Shown here piece after piece: positions 1-11,948 of a stretch of 64,000 bases of DNA. Numbering within the stretch: the first letter of the stretch is position 1; each line of letters begins with the position of its first letter. The DNA is from Theobroma cacao. Lineage: Eukaryota > Streptophyta > Magnoliopsida > Malvales > Malvaceae. The notes below the pieces were generated by a model. It was not told the DNA's origin. It did no database searches and was given only the letters and a program-made list of their open reading frames with translations. A program made the position numbers and the translations under genes. The stretch is from contig NC_030851.1 in the NCBI RefSeq assembly GCF_000208745.1, forward strand, positions 34,188,306-34,252,305. The letters run 5' to 3'.

Positions 1-2103
1 TTAATTTTTAATTTTTATTATTTATTATTTTAATTGTTTAAAGTTAAAAAGTCAAATTTTATATTAAAAATTATAAATTTATTCAACTTATATGTTTTTT
101 ATATATAAAGTTAATTTTGTCAATTTACATTATATTCTCAATAAAGAGATTATAAACTAAACACTATAATATAATTTTTTCAGCAATCACATTCCCTACA
201 ATGATCACTTTTCTTTCTTATACCAAATGCTGCAAAATTATATTCTCAGCAATTATATACCTAGCAATCACATTTTTAACAACACACCACATGCAAAGTA
301 AGTGAAAGGATAATAAAAGTCAACATTTTTGCTGCATCATTTGTTTTAAAAGTCAACTTAATAAAGTAATTTTCAATGGAAAAATGCAAGTCGGCTGTTT
401 GGACTTTAGGCATGGTTTTGACTTGGCATATGTTGAACATCCACTTATCCCCTGGACATAAGTCTAATCACATATAACAAAAAAACATGAGAGCCAAATC
501 AACTTGTCTTTTTAACTCTGCATTGAAAATCATACGAACAATGAAAATGTTGAATGCATGTAAGAATCTTTCTTCTTAAGATTAATCTGTTGCCCGTGCG
601 ATGGGTTCAGGATGATAATTTTTTTTTTTAATTGAATTGAGAATACTTTGTAAAATAAATATGCATAATAATTATATTATCATATCTAATTGTTGGTGTA
701 CATTGACATGTACAAAATATATAACTATTGTTATTGTAGTCACCATTATTTATATTTTTTATTATTAATTTTTATATCATATTATCTCTTAAATATATTT
801 TTAATATCATATATTTTATTTTTTATTATAATCTTATATATTTTATTTTATTTCTTAATATAGTTTTCTATATTATATATTTTATTTTTATTTTTTTCTT
901 TTAAAAGATAATATAAATTTTATTGACAGTCACCATAATTACTAAGAATAATAAAAAGACATCATTGAAATTTATATAAAAAAACAAGTTATAAAATTAT
1001 AAAATGTTTCTAACAAAGTAACAAAATTAAAAGGTAAATTTATCTTTGATAACATTGCATAGTGCAATGCAATCTAATTGCATTGGTTTTAGACTACTAT
1101 TACATTATATTCATTGGCTGTAATGTGATTCATTACAGTAGTTTGTTATAAAACAAACACTGTAATATAATTTAATTGGGGACATTACAGGAAATGTGCT
1201 CTCATTTTTCTTATACCAAACATTACCTAAGGGCATACATATATCTTAGCAAGACTATATATGAGTCCATCATTTTTTTCCTTTTCTTTTTTCTCCATCT
1301 TGCCATGTTTGCAAATGAAAACTATCGTTATGTCAATGGATATATTTAAGTTCCCTTAAATTGTTATTTTATTAGTTAGCATTTTTTATTTTAGAAAGTG
1401 AAAAATGGAGAGTATATTTAAATATAAAAAACTTATTTTTTAAAATTTAAGATTTAGAAAAATTAAAATTGAACTTTTATGAATAACAACGGTATATTTT
1501 AATTTGATAAAGAAAATTATATTATATAATTTGATTCAGTAATTGACATGTATATATTTTTTCTTAAGTAAATAGTTGGATTTAAATTTTTTTAACTTTT
1601 AATGTAAAGAAAAGGTAATTACATTTCAATTGCTATTTTAATATTTATTAAATATGACTTAATATTTAATAATACTTGTTAAAAAACCATAGAAAAAGAA
1701 AGAAAAAGTAATAATCATATGTTCAGGTAATATTACCAAATGTCAAGCAAGGAGGCCCTTCGAGGCTTCCTTTAAATATAGTTATAGATTATGTTAATCT
1801 TAAATGAATATATAGTTAACGACTAGTTACAATCGGATAAGTATATATATATATATTCAAAGGAGAAAACGAAATCAAGAGGATGATAGGTGGTGATGGT
1901 CGTCACCTTTCATTTTTTATTTTTTTTAATTACGTGTATAAAACTTGATATATATTGTATGATTATTTTTATAATTACCCTTTAATCACTTTTTATTCAA
2001 AATCTTGAGTTCGTCATTGTATAAATTATTTTGTTGAAAGAGTTAGGTTCAAATTTGTGTTATCTTATTTTAATAATAAACAAAACACATTAAATATGTT
2101 GAC

Positions 2104-2153
2104 TCCTTCACAAAGTTGCTTTTCAAAAAAAAAAAAAAATCCTTCACAAAGTT
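2104..2153 (+). mobile_element. Minimal 5'-truncated LINE insertion with 14-bp target duplication
   Basis: The 14-mer TCCTTCACAAAGTT occurs at 2104-2117 and again at 2140-2153. Between the copies are only 22 bases: GCTTTTC followed by 15 A. Two other poly-A tracts in the window end the same way, with TTTTC before the A run (near 3608 and 58836). A poly-A tract flanked by a long perfect direct repeat is the product of target-primed reverse transcription. This one would have copied only about seven bases beyond the tail. The repeat and poly-A are seen; the LINE origin is inferred. Confidence 0.7.
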
Positions 2154-3469
2154 TATCCTAACATCAACTAAAGCTTACAAGGAACAGAAATTTGAGACAT
2201 CTAGAAGTAGAAAATTTCACAGAATATATGAAAGCTACTACCTCTTCAATAATAAAAAAGGTAATTGAAGGCTAATTCAATTTTAAGAGCACAAGACATT
2301 CAAACACTAAATGAAGTGTTAGAGAAGTAATCTGAATTTCTAGGGCAACCATTAATTAGCAAGCAGCAATCACTAACCACCATTGCTTGAATCCTGATGC
2401 TAGCTGCTTTGGTTCCATATATAAAAATACTGTGATTGGATATAGTCCATTGACATTTGAAGCTAAATGTACGTGTATGATGTATCATTCAACTAATCGC
2501 TTTCTTTTTGTCAAAAACGTGTAGCAGAAAGTGCTTCCCCGTTGGCCACCTTGAGCACTAAGCAAAATGTTTGAACTGTTCGCAGAAGATTGAGTTTGAT
2601 TCAGTTTTGTCCTTCTTTAATTTCTGGATAAATTCACGATTTTCTTTTCTTCTAGTAATTTAATAATAAAAACTACCCTTTCAATTTCATCATGATCACT
2701 TTTTTGTTTGATTAAGACTCTACAGTCGTGTGTATTGAATATTACTCTCTGAATAGTTTTGCCCATTACAATTTTGTTTGCTTGCAATCTCCCCGTAGAT
2801 GTGGACAGCTGATGGTAACATCAGCCAAGATTACTATTTTATATCCTTTTTATTGTCTCATCGATTCGATAGGACGCGCTTTGGCCTTTTAGGGTTTTCC
2901 ACTGGAAATTTGATTTATAATTAAAGAAGCGTTGAAAACTGATGGGTTTTTCGTTTTACAAGTGATAATGGATATATACCGGAAATGATCTATAAAGCTT
3001 ATCCAATTAACTATTAGGGTTAAGATTTTTTGTACAAAACAAATGTAATCATAGCAACGTAAATTAAGGAACAAAAAAACAATGTGATAAATAATTAATT
3101 GGCTGCACCTGTAATCATTTAGCTTAAGCAGATATGCTTTGAGTAATTAGTGGGAGATTTATATGTTGAAATTAGTACCACTACCAGCTACTTGGTATGA
3201 TCATCCTTTAGCTCTCCTACTTTGTATGATATATATAATATTATGGACCTTATCATTTAAATTTATACATGATGATTACAGTTTTGAATACTCTTCAAAT
3301 TATTAACTATTGCACTGTGATATCTAACATCCTACATCTGATTTGAATGTGATTGTTAAGACTTATATAACAATCCAAGCTTACCACTACTAGTAACTTG
3401 AACTTAATCTTTTGAAGGTCACGTGGTTTAAGCTCAAAAAGCTGTTGGATCAGTGGTGCACATCATTAC

Positions 3470-3621
3470 AATTGATTGCTATTGGATTACTCTTGATAAG
3501 GATTTCTCTTCTTGTCAATGGGCAGTAGGTTCAGTTGGGAGCTGCCTCACTACCGTATGTGATAATCTTTTGTAAATTTATAATGAAATAAAATCAATTC
3601 TGTTTTTCAAAAAAAAAAAAA
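3470..3621 (+). mobile_element. Possible LINE or retrosequence 3' end with poly-A
   Basis: A T-rich trailer with AATAAAATCAATTCTG and TTTTTC runs directly into 13 A. This is the usual look of a plant L1-type 3' end. No coding match was seen upstream and no target duplication was found, so the left limit is arbitrary. A simple A-rich stretch remains possible. Confidence 0.35.
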
Positions 3622-5189
3622 ATCATTTTACTAAAAGAAAAAAGTTTTATTTAGTTTCCTTTTTTTCCTTCCATTTCCTTTAACTTTGTATTGTAGCATG
3701 TTTCATTGAAGAAATTCTGGTTTATTCAAGAAAGAAGAAAAAATTTTTGTGTGGGAGTTTTCTTAAAATGTTGAACTGCTCAACCGTCAGTATGATCCAT
3801 AAACTTAATTGGAACTCCTTTACTTTATAGAGCGGATTAACTCTTTTAAGAAATGCAGTTTAATATTTAAGCACCTGGATCTTGTCCCCCACTTGCCCAA
3901 GTCCAGTATTTGAAAGGAATTAATTCTTATATTGGATTTAAGTGAGGCTTTACCAACTAAACTCATCATTAACAATATTCAAGAATTTTATCATGTTGTA
4001 AATGAAAAGCTTGTGATAAGATAATGTAAATTAAATCATTGTGGTCGTTTAGATGGAAGTTGGTATTATACTGTAAATTCAAAACTATATATTAAAGAAA
4101 AGCTAAAATTGAAAATTTGATATCTTCCTATTTTAGTACCCATATATATGTACAGACATGCACATGTATTATAGTACTTAGATCCAATAATTGACATCCG
4201 TTAACAAAGTACAACCGTACATACATGCATCTCCTGCTGCAAAAAATACTCCTTTTCTTAAATTACAGAAAACAACCCTACTCTTCAAGTCAATTGCCCC
4301 TAGTAAACCGTGTCATACTTGAATGCCTCACTTATTCTCTTGATTCCGTGGGAGAGAATGAAGGATTTTGACTAAGAAGAGGGAATTAAGTTGGAGGACG
4401 ACAAAAAAAGTGCTGTTTAGATGCAGAAAGGGCTGGATGCAAAGCCATTATTCAATCATAATCATGGAAATACAATTAATCCTCCAAATGGCATGAATAT
4501 GAGTATTGTCAAACCTCACTTTTTCTTTAGACATACCTACACATATACGGCGGTTCATGTTTTTTTGTACAATATTCCTTTTTGAATTTTTGGCACTCTT
4601 AATTTTATTCTTCCTCAATGGTCCATGGGAACTGATCTCTATTCACATTCGAGGTCAAAAAGCTTATTTTCGCCACTAAATACCAGATAAATACATAAAA
4701 TTTTAATTTAGTAATTTTTTAGTATATTGGATGCATATAATCCTTAATTTTATTCATCTATCAAATTAGGCTTTAACATGTGGTCTTAATTGCCGATTAG
4801 CTTTTTGAATTGAAATGGTACGCTTGGATATATTTTAATCAAAGCAGAGTAGGTAAAGAAGTGGTTATCTTTGAATACCTTTCTGTCTTCGTAAATTTAT
4901 CTGTTGTAAGCAATGCATGTACCAAAGGATGAGAGGAATTGGGTAATTCTCTGAAAGTTTATTGGGTTAAGTTGTGAATGCCAGAAGTTTCAAACAGCGA
5001 TTGTTCTAATGAAATCATGTCAGCATTACCTGCCCGCCAATAATTTCATTATTATGCTTTTAGACGACATCAATAACCGCCCACAAGTTGCATGTTTTCA
5101 CATTATTATTTTCCAAGATTTTCCTTTCTATCAATTATAAGATATATATAATAGCAATAATCTTGCTTGACTTGTATCGTTATCTCCTC

Positions 5190-5197
5190 TATATAAA
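5190..5197 (+). promoter_or_regulatory. TATA box of BAHD gene 1
   Basis: TATATAAA follows a pyrimidine-rich stretch and lies 91 bases before the chosen ATG at 5288. This predicts a transcript start near 5220 and a 5' leader of about 65 bases. The other three BAHD copies have the same arrangement. Confidence 0.65.
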
Positions 5198-5287
5198 CCC
5201 CAGTTTGGTAGCCGTGGGTGCAGATATCCAATTTCCATTTTACGTAACCACATCAATTCTGAGTTGCCATTTTTTTACACACCAAAA

Positions 5288-6583
5288 ATGAACATTGATA
5301 TCGAAGTACTTTCCCAAGAAATGATCAAACCCTCTTCTCCAACCCCTGACCACCTTCGTCATTACCAACTCTCTTTCCTTGATCAGATTCAACCCCCAAT
5401 TTTCATGCCTTTGGTTATGTTCTACCCCAAAGAACATGGTGGTAGCAACTTAGAACAATGCAACAGGATAAAAAAATCTTTATCCGAGGCCTTATCTGTG
5501 TACTACCCGCTGGCAGGGCGGGTCAGGGACAATGCCTTCATTGACTGCAACGATGCAGGTGCTCTCTTTGTGGAAGCTAAGGCTAGTTGCCACCTTTCTG
5601 ATATTCTTGAAAATCCAAATCCAAATAATCACAACAAGTTCATTCCTCTTGAGCTTGATGAAGCCACTGCGTTACCGGCTATGGTACAAGTCACCTACCT
5701 TGAGTGTGGCGGTTTGGTAGTTTTCCTTGGCATGTCGCACAAGGTTGGTGATGCCTTATCATTTTTCATGTTCTTAAACTGCTGGGCAGCTTTTGCTCGT
5801 GGTGACACTGATATAATAAGTCCTCAGTTCGATTCTGCCACCCTTTTCCCACCAAAGGATATCTCTGGGTTCCAGCCGAGGACTGGGATTATAAAGGAGA
5901 ATTTAGTGTGTAGGAGATTTGTCTTTGATGCTTCTGCAATAGCAGCTATCAGAGCCATATACACTGACAACAACAGCATCGATGCCAGGCGTCCAACTCG
6001 CGTTGAGGCCTTATCTGCCTTCATATGGAGCCGCTTTATGGCTGCGACTCAAGAAAAAGCAGACCAAGGAAAGCTCTACACAGTGATTCATGCTATGAAC
6101 TTACGTACAAGGATGGATCCGCCGCTTCCAAATCACCATTTCGGGAATATCAGCAGACCAGCGATTGCAGTGCCATCAATGGATAAGGAAGATGAATGTT
6201 ATGACATTCTGAACCAGATGAGAGAAGCAATTCGAAAAGTGAATGCCGAGTATGTGAAGAAGCTTCAAGAAACTGACGGACACTTAAATTTCATCAAAAG
6301 CAGGGCTGCAAGTTTCATGAAAGGAGAGGTGGTCACCTTTAGCTTCACCAGTTTGTGTAGGTTTCCTGTGTATGATGCTGACTTTGGGTGGGGAAAGCCT
6401 GTGTGGCTTGGCTCTGCTCTCTTGACTTTCAAGAACTTGTGTTCATTCTTTGACACCAAATATGGAGATGGAATTGAGGCATGGATCAACGTGAAAGTGG
6501 AAGACATGGCTAAACTTGAAGCTGACAAGGAGTTCCTTTCGTATGTTTCTTCAACTTCTAACGTCAAAGCTTCTGGGTTTTAG
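5288..6583 (+). CDS. BAHD acyltransferase, vinorine synthase-like clade (gene 1 of cluster)
   Basis: This intronless 431-aa enzyme transfers an acyl group from an acyl-CoA to an alcohol or amine, most likely in the cytosol. The catalytic HxxxD motif is HKVGD at residues 151-155. The structural DFGWG motif is at 365-369. The N-terminal block IKPSSPTP, followed by a conserved LDQI, is typical of the clade with vinorine synthase and salutaridinol 7-O-acetyltransferase. Length is normal for the family (about 430-460). An in-frame ATG at 5264 would add eight residues, but both intact paralogues begin at the position of the 5288 ATG, so that start was chosen. No signal peptide is seen. It is the most divergent of the three intact copies: it has V-G where genes 2 and 3 have A in the HxxxD loop, and LGSALLTF where they have VGSASLTF. 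The real substrate is unknown. Confidence 0.93.
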   Translation: MNIDIEVLSQEMIKPSSPTPDHLRHYQLSFLDQIQPPIFMPLVMFYPKEHGGSNLEQCNRIKKSLSEALSVYYPLAGRVRDNAFIDCNDAGALFVEAKASCHLSDILENPNPNNHNKFIPLELDEATALPAMVQVTYLECGGLVVFLGMSHKVGDALSFFMFLNCWAAFARGDTDIISPQFDSATLFPPKDISGFQPRTGIIKENLVCRRFVFDASAIAAIRAIYTDNNSIDARRPTRVEALSAFIWSRFMAATQEKADQGKLYTVIHAMNLRTRMDPPLPNHHFGNISRPAIAVPSMDKEDECYDILNQMREAIRKVNAEYVKKLQETDGHLNFIKSRAASFMKGEVVTFSFTSLCRFPVYDADFGWGKPVWLGSALLTFKNLCSFFDTKYGDGIEAWINVKVEDMAKLEADKEFLSYVSSTSNVKASGF

Positions 6584-9500
6584 GCCTTCACGAAGCCAGT
6601 CAGAGCTAAGTAGCTTCATGGATTCTGGGGACTGAAATCTGAATCAAATGGCAAAAAAAATTCATTGCTGGTTCATTTTATCTTGTTTCTTTGTAAGTGT
6701 GAAAAAGCATTGAGATTTTATTATTTAATTTATTAGCCTATTGTGTAATTAAGTAGTAAATAAGACTGCACTCGAACATTTGACTTATTAGTTGGTGTAT
6801 AATTTCTTTGTCTAAAAAGTAAGTTCGAATTCTTTTTCTTCTAATTATAAAAAAAAATAAAGTTAATTATAAATGAAATTTTTTTTTGTTTAATTTTCCT
6901 TTCGATGTCAATTAGAATCCTGAATAAATCAACAATTTTACCGATACACAATGTGATCTAGATAGTAGCCAAGGGAAACAGTTCCTAAAAGGTTATTGCT
7001 GAAATAGACTCACTACGGTTTTCCTCCTGGTTGAGATTTTGTCCAGTGACTGACTTCCATCCCCTCCTGATTTTGGCTGGGTTTAAGCTAGCATTGATGC
7101 TCTGTCCAGTTGTTTTGATATGCTGTTTCAGGGTAAAATAATAAAGAGATTCCAACTTTTAGAAAGAGTTCATCTTTGCTCCTCAGGGGACAGGTCCTTT
7201 TTCTTCTCGGCCGATATTATTAGTGGGCCCAAACAAGAAAAAGTCTTCTGTTTCCCTTGGCCCTTGCTGATCGAACCGTAACTACGAAGTGGCCTTTTGC
7301 TTTACTCCAAGTTGATATTGTCCCTTCTTCTTATCACATTCTCACAAGAAGAAAGTTGACCTGGTTGATTCCGATTTTCTGTTTTCAATAGCAAATATCG
7401 TTGAAATAAGCAAACGGGCCGTATTTAGACAATTTTGAACGTTGACAAGTTTCATGCTTGTAACCCTCGAAGCAGATTGGGTTCTGACTTCTGAGCTATA
7501 ATCACCTACGATTTCTAATAAATTAAATTTAATCCAGTTTGTGGCCTAAATTACTTGCTAAACAACTGCATGCATAGGCCGGTAAATTTATTCTCTGATG
7601 GTGAAATAATTACGCCTGTCTTAATTAGCTTTATTATTTTCCCAAGTCGAATCTACTATGTTTATAATTGACTACCGATTATGGCAAGGTTATACTTTTG
7701 CCTAACAGGATCTCCAATTTTAATTTCAAAGCCTGAGCAGTGATGATAAGTCCAACAAAAGGACTGCTCAGACAGGTGAATTCCATTAATGACGACCTAA
7801 ATCTAGCAGGTCGGCGCATGAAATTAGAGCATTTTATTGCATCCAAGCTGGTAAAAGAATCTAGATGAAGAAGTCTAACTAGATTTTAGTTCCTCATATC
7901 TCCAAGTCCAAGAATTCAACCAAATATCCCCCTCTAATAAACCCAAGTCTTTAGGGGGTTGATTACTACTCTTGATTCCTTCTAAAACTTGAAGGGTACA
8001 CCAAAGAACGTCGATAGTAAGTTCAAATTTAATGAAAACCAATATGTTCATAACCTAAATATAGTGGTAATAAAATTTGTTTAATTCATTCAGTTGGCTG
8101 CCATGATGGGCGGCAACAGATTCTGAAGAGGTGGGTAACTTTTGAGAGCCCTTTTTTAAGTGGGGAAGGATGCAAAGATGAAGATGAGATCTTCTCTGTT
8201 TTTGTTAGTCCGCTTGCTCCGAGCTTCAAGCTGATTTCATCTACTGTATATGCTTTAATACAATGCATAGTGTATTCCTTGCTCTCAATGAAGATTTTGG
8301 CTGTCGGGAAATAAACTGATTGACAACAGGTTTGATAGTACACGTACATTCCCAAATCTGGAAACAGTTAATTTATCTGCCAGAATGAAGAATCAATTTA
8401 TATCACCTGCAAGTCAGCTTAAAACATTGTCAAATTGAGGTGCTACTGAGAAGGTAGAGGTTCTTTGGAATTTCTTATTGGAGGAAACAAGAGACTTATC
8501 TATGGTGGTAGATTCTTGATTATAAGTAAACTTGAGTAGCGATCCTGTATCTTATACTCATGAAAGATGAAAATAAAGCATATTTCAAATTTAAACAATA
8601 TTGCTTGAATGCGAGAATTCAAGTTTTGTTTAGATTTTGTTGCTATTTCTGGATTATGACGAGATAGCAGGGCAGAAGGTAACACCTCAGTCAGCTAAAT
8701 AATCTGAAATTAATACTTTTGGTAAGTTATAACCCGAATGAATCTTGATCAGATGCATATTCTAATCGAAGAATGGAATTAAGGGTAAATTACTTATTTG
8801 ATTATTTAATTTTTAAGAGTTATTTTATCATTCCAATTTGAAAAATCACTTTTTAATATTTTGATTACTTAATTTTTTTTGAAAGATAGAATATTTCATC
8901 ATAATTCAGGGAATTAGGGGTTCCCTTATGGTCACGTAGATTAACGTTAACTTCTCATAGTCTAAGGATGAAAATATTGATTTTTATAATTATTGATGAC
9001 TAAAATGTAATTTTTTAAAATCGAGTGAGAAGTTTAATAATGAAATGGGTAATTTATTTTAAAATTAATTGAAAACAAATTCTTCAAAAGTTAAGTAACC
9101 AAATGAGTAATTTATTTTACAATTAATTATAAGATGTTTATAGTTGATAATATGAATAAAATTCAGCTTTGTGCTGCTTCTAAGAAATGGAACAATCATT
9201 ATTCTTCAACATAGTGTTTCTAGAAATTCAAGTTTTTTCTAATAATATATATCCATATAATAAACTAACCACCAACGCTATGGTTCACATTTGCTGAAAT
9301 CAAATCTTTCTACCAATACCGTTCTCTACCGCACGTATCCTTGTCACTGCAATGCAATTGGGCTATATACATACATATATGCATACATATATTATATCTA
9401 TCCTTCGTTTATCAGGCAATGCTTTATTAATTTGACATTCTGCTTTTGAAATCCGTGGCCTGCTACTTAAAATAGCAATGCCCACTTCCAAATTTTGGAT

Positions 9501-10550
9501 AAGTACTTTAGCATACGAAAAGAATGAAGAAAGAAAAGTCATAGTGATGATTTTCTAGAAGTAAATAAGGGAAAGGAAAAGGAAAAGGAAAAGGACCCCC
9601 CATCTAGGCTTGTTGGTTTGAATTTCCTTCTCTTTGATAGTAATATGTGTATATGATTGATCATCCATTGATTTTGGGGCCTTTTCTGCTTACCAATGGC
9701 TAAGAGTTTGCCTTTCCCTTTCCAATTAATGGATTGCATGTAATTAGCTCTTTGACATTAATCCCTCTAACCCCTGGGGTAAGTATTGCAATCGTAAGGC
9801 ACAGATGGCTGGGCAGGTATATGGCATGTTGGTGAGGAAGATCGGATATGCAGTTGGGCCAAGAAACACGAGAAAAAAACAAGGAGGATATTTCTGCCAA
9901 ATCTTCTAAAAGAATTTGGTGACTCAAATTATAGCTACCATTCCAAAGAATGAAAGTGTCTATTAACATAGATGGGCCGTTTTATGAAATGATCATTAAT
10001 TACCATATGATTCATTATGTGTTAATGTTTATGTTCTTTGCAATAGGACTAGCAAGTAGATATATAAGCTCTCAATTAGGCCATATAACCCCCAAAATTA
10101 TATATATATACAAAATGATGATATAGTAATCAATTAGAGTGAAGTTTTAGCTTAGACTGACCTCAACCTGACATAAGAGCCATACCGTGAAAATTAAAAA
10201 GAGACAGAAAATGTGACACAGGGATGGGAGTAGCGTATACTTTAAACTTGAAGTGAATGTTTAAGCAATTGAAAAGGGGTGCAATGGATTTGGTCAATAA
10301 ATTAATTTAGTGCGTTGAATATGCAAAAAGACCTACCGATTTATGTACCACTTGAGAATCTCAATATGCAAAATCCGCGTCTTTCATTCTGAATGCTAAT
10401 TAAATCAAAGTCTCCGGGGCTTCGAGATTCATGAGAAATTTCCACTTAACCTGCTATATTGACTACAAAATGCAAATTCGATTTTGCTTAGAGAATAATG
10501 TTACTAAAACCCACATGCATCTGCTTTCTGGCTCCTGTCTGTGCATGCAC
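6584..10550. other. Intergenic spacer between BAHD genes 1 and 2
   Basis: No gene was recognised. A minus-strand open frame at 8086-8355 (89 aa) is somewhat less AT-biased than its surroundings and might be an old exon, but I see no family signature or convincing splice pair. A purine repeat of GGAAAA units lies at about 9569-9594. An alternating (TA) stretch near 10101 and 9240-9390 is low-complexity. Confidence 0.5.
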
Positions 10551-10558
10551 TATATAAG
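10551..10558 (+). promoter_or_regulatory. TATA box of BAHD gene 2
   Basis: TATATAAG lies 108 bases before the ATG at 10659. It sits inside an in-frame upstream extension of the ORF that reaches back to an ATG at 10431. The promoter position therefore argues that this extension is not translated. Confidence 0.65.
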
Positions 10559-10658
10559 ATGGCAGTTAGAGGCAATCTCCACCATATGCCAAGCAGGCAC
10601 CTTTCTAACTCCTAAACACCTTCCAAATCTTCACTTCTCTTTGAGACTAAAAGCCAAA

Positions 10659-11948
10659 ATGAAGGTCGAGGTCGTTGCCAGAGGTATTATTAAGCCTTCC
10701 TCTCCAACCCCTGGCCACCTTCGAAATCTCCACTTCTCCTTCCTTGACCAAATTGCCACCCCTGTTTTTATGCCAATGGTTTTTTTCTATCCAATAGACG
10801 GTGATGTCAATGTGGGTAATTTCAATAGAACCGAGTGGCTGAAGAAATCCCTGTCCGAGACCTTAACTAGATTTTATCCCTTAGCCGGACGTGTCAAAGA
10901 CAATGCCTTCATTGACTGCAGCGATGAAGGCGTCCCTTTCGTTCAATCCAGAGTAAAGTGCCAACTTTCAGATGTCGTGAGGCAACCCGAGCCTGCCCAA
11001 CTCAACAAGCTACTCCCTTATGAATTGGATAACGTAGGAGATTTAATTTTGGCAATTCAAGCCAATATATTTGACTGTGGTGGAATGGCCATCGGCGTTT
11101 GCATCTCTCATAAAATTGCAGATGCATTATCTCTAATCATGTTTCTTAATAATTGGGCTGCCACTGCGCGTGGGGACAGTTATACGGTCCCTCCACGATT
11201 TGATTTGGCCACCCTTTTTCCTGCCAGAAGCATATCCGGATTTAAACCCAGCACTGGAATTTTTAAAGACAAGATTGTGACAAGGAGGTTCGTGTTCAGT
11301 GCTTCAATGATTGCCGCACTAAGAGCTAAGTATGCTGATGATGGTGCAAGTAATGGAGAATTCCAAAGGCGGCCCACACGAATCGAAGCACTTTCAACCT
11401 TCATTTGGAGCCGCTTCATGGCTACAACTCACGGAAAACCTGACCCTGAAAAGCTCTACACAGTGCTTCACGCAGTGAACCTGCGCACAAGGATGGATCC
11501 GCCATTGCCAGAGTACTATTTCGGTAATATCAGCCGATTTGCGATAGCAATACCGTCTATAAACTCCGAGGAAGAGTGTTTTGGCATCGTGAGCGAGGTG
11601 AGAGATGCAATAAGGAAGATAGATGGCGATTACGTGAGGAAACTTCAGGAAGGAAGCGGACACTTGAATTTTATGAAAGAGCGAGCTGAGAGAATCACAA
11701 AAGGAGATGTGGTTTCTTTCAGCTTTACCAGTTTATGCAGGTTCCCTCTTTACGAAACCGATTTTGGGTGGGGAAGACCTATTTGGGTTGGCTCGGCTAG
11801 CCTCACCTTCAAGAATTTGGTGGTTTTCATGGACACAGGTTCAAGCGGCGGCATTGAGGCCTGGATTAATATGAAGGAGGAAGACATGGCTAGGTTCGAA
11901 GGTGATGAGGAGTTGCTTGCGTTTGTTTGCTCAGCTCCGGATGCTTAA
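10659..11948 (+). CDS. BAHD acyltransferase, vinorine synthase-like clade (gene 2 of cluster)
   Basis: This intronless 429-aa acyl-CoA-dependent acyltransferase has the catalytic HKIAD at residues 151-155 and DFGWG at 368-372. The N-terminal IKPSSPTP block and the FYPLAGR motif near residue 72 are also present. The frame is open back to an ATG at 10431, which would give 505 aa. The extra 76 residues are not conserved, and a TATA box at 10551 lies within them, so the ATG at 10659 (MKVEV) is chosen; it aligns with gene 3 (MKLEV). Gene 3 starts only 1.5 kb downstream on the same strand. It probably acts in the cytosol on a plant specialised metabolite. Acyl donor and acceptor cannot be deduced. 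The reading frame shows no damage. Confidence 0.93.
   Translation: MKVEVVARGIIKPSSPTPGHLRNLHFSFLDQIATPVFMPMVFFYPIDGDVNVGNFNRTEWLKKSLSETLTRFYPLAGRVKDNAFIDCSDEGVPFVQSRVKCQLSDVVRQPEPAQLNKLLPYELDNVGDLILAIQANIFDCGGMAIGVCISHKIADALSLIMFLNNWAATARGDSYTVPPRFDLATLFPARSISGFKPSTGIFKDKIVTRRFVFSASMIAALRAKYADDGASNGEFQRRPTRIEALSTFIWSRFMATTHGKPDPEKLYTVLHAVNLRTRMDPPLPEYYFGNISRFAIAIPSINSEEECFGIVSEVRDAIRKIDGDYVRKLQEGSGHLNFMKERAERITKGDVVSFSFTSLCRFPLYETDFGWGRPIWVGSASLTFKNLVVFMDTGSSGGIEAWINMKEEDMARFEGDEELLAFVCSAPDA

Larger units (their letters stand above)
1..5087. other. AT-rich intergenic spacer upstream of the BAHD cluster
   Basis: No gene was recognised here on either strand. The open frames present are short, start in AT-rich sequence and resemble no family I know. 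The stretch holds long T and A runs, a CCCGTGC-type motif near 594 and two poly-A tracts that look like LINE 3' ends (listed separately). A G-box-like CACGTG lies near 3421, too far from the gene at 5288 to assign. Confidence 0.6.

Noticed and set aside
5264..5287. ATG at 5264 as the start of BAHD gene 1
   Set aside because: The ATG at 5288 aligns with the starts of the other three copies; the eight extra residues do not.
8086..8355. 89-codon minus-strand frame as a small gene
   Set aside because: No recognisable domain, promoter or splice context; kept only as a remark in the spacer entry.
10431..10658. 76-codon N-terminal extension of BAHD gene 2
   Set aside because: Not conserved in the paralogues, and a TATA box with normal spacing lies inside it.
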